A stretch of 21,141 nt of DNA, from NCBI GenBank assembly GCA_050186335.1, contig JBFWYO010000083.1, positions 1 through 21,141 on the forward strand, in the 5' to 3' direction. The translations under genes and the position numbers were made by a program. The notes below the pieces were generated by a model. The model worked only from the letters and a program-made list of their open reading frames with translations. It was not told the DNA's origin and searched no databases. Shown in pieces: positions 16,247 to 21,141 of this stretch (positions are counted from its first letter, which is position 1; every line of letters starts with the position of its first letter). This DNA is from JBFWYO01 sp050186335 (GTDB lineage Bacteria; Pseudomonadota; Alphaproteobacteria; Bin65).

Positions 16247-16726
16247 TCACGCCGGCGGCCGCGCCTTGAAATCGATCGCACCCTGCGGCAGCAAGTACAG
16301 CACCACGGCTTCGCCGTCGCTGATCGCCGGGTAGTGCGCCGAACCGGGCGCATAGGCGCACCAGCCGGCGCCGTGTCCGTCGAATTTTGCCCCGGGCGTG
16401 GTCGGCATGATCATGCAAATTTCGCCGTTCGGATGCGCGTGGAACGGCCCCCGGCAGTCCTTCATGTGCACGATATCGACGCTGTAGTGCTTGCTTTCGG
16501 GCGTTGCGTTGATCGGCCGGCTGTAATGCACGCCCTTGTTCTCGTGCTGGCACAGCCAGCCTTCCTTGATGCCCTCGCCGGCCAGGTACTTCACGTACAT
16601 GAAGAACCCACTATGCACCGGGAAACGGCGGTTCAGCTCGTCGCCGAGCGAAGCCTCGATCGGCTTGCCGGCGACCTCGTCGATCAGCTGCGCCATCATG
16701 TCGTTGAACTGCTGTTGCGCGCTCAT
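16247..16726 (-). CDS. DUF4863 / PnbB-family cupin-like protein
   Basis: The 159-residue soluble protein belongs, by overall sequence, to the DUF4863 family. To my knowledge its one characterised type is 4-hydroxylaminobenzoate lyase (PnbB) of 4-nitrobenzoate degradation. The central part looks like a cupin barrel: GPFHAHPNGEICMIMP (93-108) with His96, His98 and Glu102, and a later His131 in GSAHYP, gives a plausible 3-His/1-Glu metal site. A good ribosome-binding site (GAGGAGAG) precedes the ATG. It lies 18 bases after boxD. Its task in a benzoyl-CoA cluster is not known to me. A true PnbB would imply a nitrobenzoate branch, but no nitroreductase is present in the window. Confidence 0.8.
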   Translation of the reverse strand: MSAQQQFNDMMAQLIDEVAGKPIEASLGDELNRRFPVHSGFFMYVKYLAGEGIKEGWLCQHENKGVHYSRPINATPESKHYSVDIVHMKDCRGPFHAHPNGEICMIMPTTPGAKFDGHGAGWCAYAPGSAHYPAISDGEAVVLYLLPQGAIDFKARPPA

Positions 16727-16744
16727 GTCGGCTCTCCTCGCGGC

Positions 16745-18307
16745 CTAAACGGTCAGATCGAAGGCTTGGTCGGCCAGCGCGCGCAGGCGCGTGGCATTGC
16801 CCTGCATGGCGACGCGCTGGTGATAGAAGCGCAGCGCGCGCATGCCGCCGAGCTCCTCGCCGCCGCCGGCTCGGCCCGGCCCGCCGTGCACGCACATCGG
16901 CATGACGATGCCGTGGCCGGTCGAGGATTTGGCGATCGCATCGTCGATCACCAGAACGCGGCCGTGCGACGGCGCCAGGCCGAGCATGGCCTCGCCGGCG
17001 AACGCGTCGTCGCCGGTGAACACCGAGGCCACCAGCGAACCGCCGCCGCGCGCGGACAGCGCGAACGCGTCCTGCGGCTTGTCGTAGGCCATCACGGTCG
17101 AGCACGGCCCGAACACTTCCAGCTCGTGGAGAATTTTCGCGTCGCCGGGCGAATCCGAGCGGAACAGGGTAGGTGCCACGAACGCGCCGTTGGCCGCGTC
17201 GCCGTCGACCGGCTTGGCTTCGCCGCCGGTCACGAGTTTTGCCTCTTTCGCCAGCATCGCGATGCCGTCGCGCACAGACTGTTGTTGGGCCTTGTTGACC
17301 AGCGGCCCCATGGTGACGGTTTCGTTGCGCGGGTTGCCGACCACGGTCTTTTCGAGGCGCGCCTTGAGCGCCTCGGTGACCGCATCGATCGACTCGCGCG
17401 GCACGAAGGCGCGGCGGATCGCCGTGCATTTCTGGCCGGCTTTCTGGGTGATCTCGCGGCTGACTTCGCGCACGAAATGATCGAACTCCGGCGTGCCGGG
17501 TTTCGCGTCCGGTCCCAGCAGGCTCGTGTTCAAACTGTCGGCTTCGACGTTGAAGCGGATCGAATTGTGCATCACGCTCGGATGCGCGCGCAGTTTCATC
17601 GCCGTGTCGGCCGAGCCGGTAAAGGCGATGTTGTCCTGGCCGGTCAGGTGATCGAACAGATCGCCGACGCTGCCGCAGATCAGGCTCAGCACGCCGGCCG
17701 GGAACACGCCCGCGTCCGCCACGTCCTTGACCATCTGGTAGGCCAGCAGGGCGGTCGAGGTGGCCGGCTTGGCCAGCACCGGCAGGCCCGACAGGATCGC
17801 CACCGCCGCCTTGCCCCACAGGCCCCAGCCCGGGAAATTGAACGCGTTGATGTGCACCGCCACGCCGTTGCGCGGCACGCCGATATGCACGGCGGTGAAG
17901 TTCTCGTCTTTCGCCATGCGTTCGAACACGCCGTCCTTGAGCACGCGCTTGTCGCCCATCTTGGCGCCGACGCCGGCAAAATATTTCAGCGTACCGATGC
18001 CGCCGTCGACATCGATCGCGGCGTCGATCTTGGTGTTGCCGGCGTTCGAGAACGCGGTGGCGTAATACTTGTCCCGGTTGGCCGACAGCACGTCGGCCGC
18101 CTTGGCCAGCAACGCCGCGCGCTCGCCGTAGGTGAGTTTCCGTAACGCCGACCCGCCGACCTTGCGCGCGAACTCGGCCGCCGCCTTCATGTCGATGCCG
18201 TCGGCCGAGGCGTGGGCGACGATGGTGCCCAGCGACGGATCGACCAGCGCCTGGCCCTGGCCTTTGCCTTCGACCCATTTGCCGCCGACGTGATTTTGCA
18301 ATTTCAT
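16745..18307 (-). CDS. boxD: BoxD, 3,4-dehydroadipyl-CoA semialdehyde dehydrogenase
   Basis: This is a 520-residue aldehyde dehydrogenase. It shows NAFNFPGWGLWGK (154-166), the cofactor-binding lysine in LAKPAT (Lys180), FTGSADTA (229-236), the general-base glutamate in NVEADSLN (Glu255), and the nucleophile in AGQKCTAIRR (Cys294). The sequence is of the BoxD/PaaZ-N-terminal subgroup that oxidises CoA-linked semialdehydes. Next to boxR and boxC the fitting reaction is oxidation of the BoxC product, 3,4-dehydroadipyl-CoA semialdehyde, to 3,4-dehydroadipyl-CoA with NADP+. The ATG at 18305-18307 has an AGGGAG site upstream. A palindromic repeat separates it from the flavodoxin gene; DUF4863 follows closely. 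Confidence 0.9.
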   Translation of the reverse strand: MKLQNHVGGKWVEGKGQGQALVDPSLGTIVAHASADGIDMKAAAEFARKVGGSALRKLTYGERAALLAKAADVLSANRDKYYATAFSNAGNTKIDAAIDVDGGIGTLKYFAGVGAKMGDKRVLKDGVFERMAKDENFTAVHIGVPRNGVAVHINAFNFPGWGLWGKAAVAILSGLPVLAKPATSTALLAYQMVKDVADAGVFPAGVLSLICGSVGDLFDHLTGQDNIAFTGSADTAMKLRAHPSVMHNSIRFNVEADSLNTSLLGPDAKPGTPEFDHFVREVSREITQKAGQKCTAIRRAFVPRESIDAVTEALKARLEKTVVGNPRNETVTMGPLVNKAQQQSVRDGIAMLAKEAKLVTGGEAKPVDGDAANGAFVAPTLFRSDSPGDAKILHELEVFGPCSTVMAYDKPQDAFALSARGGGSLVASVFTGDDAFAGEAMLGLAPSHGRVLVIDDAIAKSSTGHGIVMPMCVHGGPGRAGGGEELGGMRALRFYHQRVAMQGNATRLRALADQAFDLTV

Positions 18308-18358
18308 GGTTTCGTCTCCCTGATGTCGCGAGCCCTAAGCATCGGCCGCTTTTGGTTT

Positions 18359-18453
18359 GTCACCCCGGCCGCAGCGCAGCGGGGAGCCGGGGTCCAGGCT
18401 GCGCGGCTGGATCCCGGGTCGCGCGCGACGTGGTCGCACTTGCCCGGGATGAC
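18359..18453. repeat. Pair of inverted GC-rich palindromic repeats (REP-like)
   Basis: Two palindromic units face each other. The first begins GTCACCCC and has arms CCCCGG (18363-18368) and CCGGGG (18387-18392), ending GGTCCAG. The second has ATCCCGGG (18411-18418) and CCCGGGAT (18443-18450), ending GGGATGAC. The outer ends GTCAcCCC and GGGaTGAC are near-complementary, so the whole 95 bases is an inverted pair. Units of the form GTCATCCCGGG...CCCGGGATCCAG are widespread dispersed intergenic repeats in alphaproteobacteria. It fills the space between the flavodoxin stop and the boxD start and could form strong RNA hairpins affecting transcript ends or stability. Confidence 0.75.
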
Positions 18454-18477
18454 AATTGAAGTTTGGTGACCGCAATC

Positions 18478-18951
18478 TCACGCCGCCTTGGCGCGCGCCT
18501 CAAGCAATTTCGCCCATTCCTTCACCCACTTGACGCCTTCGTCTTCGGGGATCGTCCCGGCGCTGGCGTCGTGGATGCAAATCTCGCCGATGCGCTTGGC
18601 TTTCAACTCGCCGAGCAGCGCATCGAATTTCTTGCCGCCGAAATTGAACGTCTCGGCATAGGTGCGGTCGCCCAAGGAAAACACGCCGTACTCGACCGCC
18701 GACAGATCCGGCTTCTTGGCCTGCAGGTCTTCGTACAGCTTCATCGCGTTGTCCGGCACATCGCCCTGGCCGTAGGTCGAGGTGCAGATCAGGAACAGCC
18801 CGCCGGCTTGGAACACCGAAGCGTCCAGATTGTCCATCGGCTTGACGGTGACCGTATGGCCTGCTGCCTTGAGCGCGTCGCTGACTTCTTCGGCGACCAT
18901 TTCGGCCGTTCCGGTCATGGTGCCGACAAGAATGGTAATGGCCTGGGACAC
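18478..18951 (-). CDS. Flavodoxin (short-chain, MioC-like) at the head of the boxD operon
   Basis: A 157-residue FMN-binding flavodoxin-fold protein with the phosphate-binding loop GTMTGTAEM (10-18), a 50s loop STYGQGDVPDNA (58-69), and LGDRTYAE (93-100) in the third FMN-contact region. There is no membrane segment. The start is taken as the GTG at 18949-18951 because AAGGAG (18966-18961) lies nine bases before it and the first residues SQAITILVGT match family N termini. The frame is open further upstream, but those residues would overlap the promoter and operator. It is divergent from boxR. It may carry electrons to a redox enzyme of the box pathway; that is inference from position and shared control. 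Confidence 0.9.
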   Translation of the reverse strand: MSQAITILVGTMTGTAEMVAEEVSDALKAAGHTVTVKPMDNLDASVFQAGGLFLICTSTYGQGDVPDNAMKLYEDLQAKKPDLSAVEYGVFSLGDRTYAETFNFGGKKFDALLGELKAKRIGEICIHDASAGTIPEDEGVKWVKEWAKLLEARAKAA

Positions 18952-18960
18952 GGTCGTTAT

Positions 18961-18966
18961 CTCCTT
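18961..18966 (-). promoter_or_regulatory. Ribosome-binding site fixing the GTG start of the flavodoxin
   Basis: AAGGAG on the minus strand, nine bases from the GTG at 18951. No ATG further upstream in the same frame has a comparable site, and the upstream codons cover promoter DNA, so this site decides the start. Confidence 0.75.
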
Positions 18967-18994
18967 CGCGGCGTAGGGCTGGGCGGACGCTCGG

Positions 18995-19023
18995 AAAATA
19001 GTGCAGGCGGGACTTGCTGACAA
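18995..19023 (-). promoter_or_regulatory. Sigma-70-type promoter of the flavodoxin-boxD operon
   Basis: On the minus strand TTGTCA (19023-19018) stands 17 bases from TATTTT (19000-18995), close to the -35 and -10 consensus with ideal spacing. Transcription would start near 18988 and give a leader of about 37 bases before the GTG. The -35 box overlaps the left end of the palindromic operator, so a protein bound there should block it. Confidence 0.65.
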
Positions 19024-19042
19024 GCAATATAATGCATATATT
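19014..19042 (+). promoter_or_regulatory. Probable boxR promoter
   Basis: TTGCTG (19014-19019) is followed after 17 bases by TATATT (19037-19042), a reasonable sigma-70 pair placing the start of transcription about 18 bases before the boxR ATG. A perfect TATAAT also occurs at 19028-19033 but has no matching -35. Either -10 lies inside the palindromic operator, which suggests that boxR represses itself. Confidence 0.5.
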
Positions 19043-19047
19043 GCTTG
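19021..19047. promoter_or_regulatory. Palindromic operator, probable BoxR binding site
   Basis: A perfect 11-base inverted repeat, CAAGCAATATA (19021-19031) and TATATTGCTTG (19037-19047), flanks the centre ATGCA (19032-19036). It sits between the divergent flavodoxin and boxR genes, overlapping both promoters. TGCA-centred sites are the known recognition type of the BzdR/BoxR family (established knowledge), and a related site precedes boxC. The regulator most likely to bind is BoxR itself, released by benzoyl-CoA. Confidence 0.75.
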
Positions 19048-19066
19048 AAACCCGGGGATACCGTCC

Positions 19067-20011
19067 ATGCACGTCAAATCCAACGACCCAGCCCTAGCGC
19101 AGCCGGCCGCCCGGCGCAATCCTTGCGCTGCCGAAATGCATGCGGACTATCTTAAGCTGTTGGGCGACCGGGTGCGCGGCGCGCGTGCGCGCCGCGGCAT
19201 GACGCGAAAAATTCTCGCCCGCGACTCCGGCGTCTCGGAACGCTATCTGGCCCAGCTCGAAAGCGGGCAGGGCAATATCTCGATCGCCCTGCTGCGCCAG
19301 GTCGCCCAGGCCATGAGCCTGCCGATCGTCGAACTGGTGCGCGAAGGCGACGAGCCGCCGCTCGACTACACGTTGCTGACGCGCCGCCTGGCGCGCATGA
19401 CCGCGGTCGAGCTGAAGGACGCGGCCGAGTTGATCGCCGCCCGTTTCGGCCGCGAAACCGATCCGTTCCGCGCCTCGCGCATCGCGCTGATCGGCTTGCG
19501 CGGGGCTGGCAAAACCACGCTCGGCCGCGGCTTAGGCGAGCGCCTGGGCGTCCCGTTCGTCGAAATGGCGAGCGAGATCGAGCGTGCTTCGGGCATGAGC
19601 CTGGACGAGATTTTCGATCTATCCGGCCAGGCCGGCTACCGACGCTACGAGCGCCGCGCCCTCGAACGCGTGTTGGCGCAGCATAGCCGCGTGGTGATTG
19701 CGAGCGGCGGCTCGATGGTTTCCGAGCCGGCGACCTACGAACTCCTGCTCAACGGCTGTTTCACGATTTGGGTGCAAGCCTCGCCGGAAGAGCACATGAA
19801 CCGCGTGCTGGCGCAGGGCGATACCCGGCCGATGGCCGGAAATTCCGAAGCCATGGCCGACTTGCAGCGGATTCTCGATGGCCGTCAGGCGCTCTACAGC
19901 AAGGCGGATGCGGTCATCAATACGACCGGCAAGAGCGTCGAACAGGCATTGGTTGAGCTTACCGCCTTGATTCGACGGCAGAATAGCGGAAACGGCGCGC
20001 ACGCAAAATAG
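19067..20011 (+). CDS. boxR: BoxR, benzoyl-CoA-responsive transcriptional regulator
   Basis: The 314-residue protein has the BzdR/BoxR two-domain layout. An XRE-type helix-turn-helix (about 33-90, with MTRKILARDSGVSERYLAQL) is followed by a shikimate-kinase-like domain (about 137-310) with Walker A GLRGAGKTT (143-151). The acidic/basic residues that bind shikimate in real kinases are altered (FVEMASEIER), in keeping with a sensor and not an enzyme. In this family benzoyl-CoA is the effector that releases repression of aerobic (box) or anaerobic (bzd) benzoate genes. It is divergent from the flavodoxin and followed by boxC. The ATG at 19067 was used; an in-frame ATG at 19136 would shorten it by 23 residues of unconserved sequence and is possible. 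Confidence 0.94.
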   Translation: MHVKSNDPALAQPAARRNPCAAEMHADYLKLLGDRVRGARARRGMTRKILARDSGVSERYLAQLESGQGNISIALLRQVAQAMSLPIVELVREGDEPPLDYTLLTRRLARMTAVELKDAAELIAARFGRETDPFRASRIALIGLRGAGKTTLGRGLGERLGVPFVEMASEIERASGMSLDEIFDLSGQAGYRRYERRALERVLAQHSRVVIASGGSMVSEPATYELLLNGCFTIWVQASPEEHMNRVLAQGDTRPMAGNSEAMADLQRILDGRQALYSKADAVINTTGKSVEQALVELTALIRRQNSGNGAHAK

Positions 20012-20014
20012 TGC

Positions 20015-20044
20015 TTGCTGTGAAATTAACATGCATTATATTGC
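20015..20044 (+). promoter_or_regulatory. Probable boxC promoter with a BoxR half-operator
   Basis: ATGCATTATATTGC (20031-20044) is the exact reverse complement of 14 bases of the palindromic operator upstream of boxR (19024-19037). The left half is not conserved. TTGCTG (20015-20020) and TATATT (20037-20042), 16 bases apart, form a plausible promoter resembling that of boxR. The operator piece would cover the -10. It starts just after the boxR stop (20009-20011). Confidence 0.6.
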
Positions 20045-20095
20045 GTGCGCGTCGGCGGGACGCGCAAATTCAAGTCCAGACCTAGGGAGAGTGCG

Positions 20096-21141
20096 ATGAC
20101 GGCCAATCTCGTGACCTACGACCCGGACCCGAACGGGTACAAGCATTGGAAGGTTTCCTACGACGGGCCGGTCGCCACCTTGGCGCTCGACGTGCAGGAG
20201 GATGGCGGGCTGAAGCCCGGCTATCGCCTGAAGCTCAATTCCTACGATCTCGGCGTCGACATCGAACTGCACGACGCATTGCAGCGCGTGCGCTTCGAGC
20301 ATCCCGAAGTGCGCGTCGTGGTGCTGACCAGCCGCAAGGACCGCGTGTTCTGCGCCGGCGCCAACATCACCATGCTGTCGCAATCGACGCATGCGTGGAA
20401 GGTCAATTTCTGCAAATTCACCAACGAGACGCGCAACGGCCTCGAGGAGATGAGCGCGAACTCGGGCATCAAGTCGATCGCCGCGGTCAACGGCGCGTGC
20501 GCCGGCGGCGGCTACGAAATGGCGCTGGCCTGCGACGAGATTCTGATGATCGACGATCGCTCGAGCACCGTCAGCCTGCCGGAAGTCCCGCTGCTCGGCG
20601 TCCTCCCCGGCACCGGTGGCCTCACCCGCGTCACCGACAAGCGCAAGGTGCGCCGCGATCTCGCCGACGTGTTCTGCTCGACGTCCGAAGGCGTGCGCGC
20701 CGAACGCGCCAAGGAATGGAAGCTGGTCGATCACACGGCACCCGCCGCCAAGTTCCAGGACCTGCTGAAGGCGCGCGTGGCGGAACTGGCGAAACTTTCC
20801 GACCGTCCGGCCAGCGCCAAGGGCGTCAAGCTGCCGCCGATCGAACGCGCGATCGACGACAACGGCTATCACTATAAGTTCGTCGACGTGGTCATCAGTT
20901 CGGGTCAGCGCAACGCCACGATCACGGTCAAGGCGCCGGATGCCGATCAGCAGGCCGATGCCGCCGCGATCGAAGCCAAGGGCGCCGAGTGGTGGCTGCT
21001 GCGCATGACGCGCGAACTGGACGATGCGATCCTGATGCTGCGCACCAACAACAATTCGATCGGCACGCTGGTGCTCAAGACCGAAGGCGATGCGGACAAG
21101 GTGCTCGCGGTCGGCCAAGCCGCGCTGCTCGGGGCGAAGAA
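20096..21141 (+). CDS. boxC: BoxC, benzoyl-CoA-dihydrodiol lyase (3' end missing)
   Basis: The first 348 codons are present, about two thirds of the family length of roughly 550; the frame stays open to the right edge. It is a crotonase-fold protein of the BoxC type. It shows FCAGANITMLSQSTHAWKVN (oxyanion/CoA region, about residues 86-105), AAVNGACAGGGYEMALACDE, and SLPEVPLLGVLPGTGGLTRV. Next comes the BoxC-specific KRKVRRDLADVFCSTSEGVRA, then the second half starting FVDVVISSGQRNATITVKAP. BoxC splits the epoxide product made by BoxAB, giving 3,4-dehydroadipyl-CoA semialdehyde and formate. The ATG has a good site (AGGGAGAG). boxB and boxA are expected beyond the edge. Confidence 0.96.
   Translation, partial: MTANLVTYDPDPNGYKHWKVSYDGPVATLALDVQEDGGLKPGYRLKLNSYDLGVDIELHDALQRVRFEHPEVRVVVLTSRKDRVFCAGANITMLSQSTHAWKVNFCKFTNETRNGLEEMSANSGIKSIAAVNGACAGGGYEMALACDEILMIDDRSSTVSLPEVPLLGVLPGTGGLTRVTDKRKVRRDLADVFCSTSEGVRAERAKEWKLVDHTAPAAKFQDLLKARVAELAKLSDRPASAKGVKLPPIERAIDDNGYHYKFVDVVISSGQRNATITVKAPDADQQADAAAIEAKGAEWWLLRMTRELDDAILMLRTNNNSIGTLVLKTEGDADKVLAVGQAALLGAK

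Noticed and set aside
15423..16553. Longer form of the alpha/beta hydrolase reaching back into DUF4863
   Set aside because: The added residues are an out-of-frame reading of DUF4863; the hydrolase fold starts naturally at the ATG at 16217.
16334..18145. Plus-strand open frame of about 600 codons antisense to boxD and DUF4863
   Set aside because: No recognisable motif and atypical composition; boxD on the minus strand has all catalytic residues.
19067..20011. Calling BoxR a true shikimate kinase
   Set aside because: It has an N-terminal helix-turn-helix, altered substrate-binding residues, and sits beside boxC with an operator-like palindrome, which together match the BzdR/BoxR regulators.
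20146..20877. Plus-strand open frame in another frame inside boxC
   Set aside because: boxC is open from its ATG at 20096 to the window edge with clear crotonase-family sequence; the alternative frame is Arg/Ala-rich without motifs.

Overview
The window comes from a GC-rich proteobacterium, most likely an alphaproteobacterium. Reasons are the alphaproteobacterial look of the CcmC, LivM and BoxR proteins, the dense operons with 1-4 base start/stop overlaps, and a paired palindromic GTCAyCCC...GGGrTGAC repeat of a kind common in that class. The species cannot be fixed from sequence alone. Nearly every base is coding; no tRNA, rRNA, CRISPR array, transposase or phage gene was seen.

Layout. (1) 1-5386, minus strand: a system I cytochrome c maturation operon in the order ccmA-B-C-D-E-F-G-H, with ccmH running off the left edge. 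Most junctions overlap or nearly touch, so it is one transcription unit. (2) 5387-5716: a 330-base gap holding a probable intrinsic terminator for the operon upstream on the minus strand. (3) 5717-14054, minus strand: an acyl-CoA synthetase, livG, livH, livM, a periplasmic binding protein, livF and a PaaK-like adenylating protein. This is a branched-chain-amino-acid-type ABC importer bracketed by two adenylate-forming-enzyme genes, an arrangement that suggests uptake and CoA activation of an aromatic or other organic acid. (4) 14347-18951, minus strand: a flavodoxin, boxD (3,4-dehydroadipyl-CoA semialdehyde dehydrogenase), a DUF4863/PnbB-type cupin, an alpha/beta hydrolase and a metallo-beta-lactamase-fold hydrolase. 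(5) 19067-21141, plus strand: boxR, the benzoyl-CoA-responsive regulator with a helix-turn-helix and a shikimate-kinase-like domain, then boxC (benzoyl-CoA-dihydrodiol lyase), cut by the right edge.

Taken together, regions 4 and 5 are the left half of an aerobic benzoyl-CoA (box) pathway cluster. Region 3 is a plausible supplier of substrate and CoA ester. boxA, boxB and a dedicated benzoate-CoA ligase are not in the window and are expected to the right of boxC. Control can be read from the DNA. A perfect 11-base inverted repeat (19021-19047) overlaps the -35 of the flavodoxin promoter and covers the -10 of the boxR promoter. A 14-base piece of it recurs, inverted, over the probable boxC promoter (20031-20044). 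This fits one BoxR switch for the whole cluster.

Most interesting points: the flavodoxin placed under the same switch, as a possible electron carrier for the pathway; the conserved-looking but functionally unassigned trio DUF4863, alpha/beta hydrolase and MBL hydrolase behind boxD; and the PaaK-like protein, which lacks the usual Ser/Thr/Gly ATP-binding loop.
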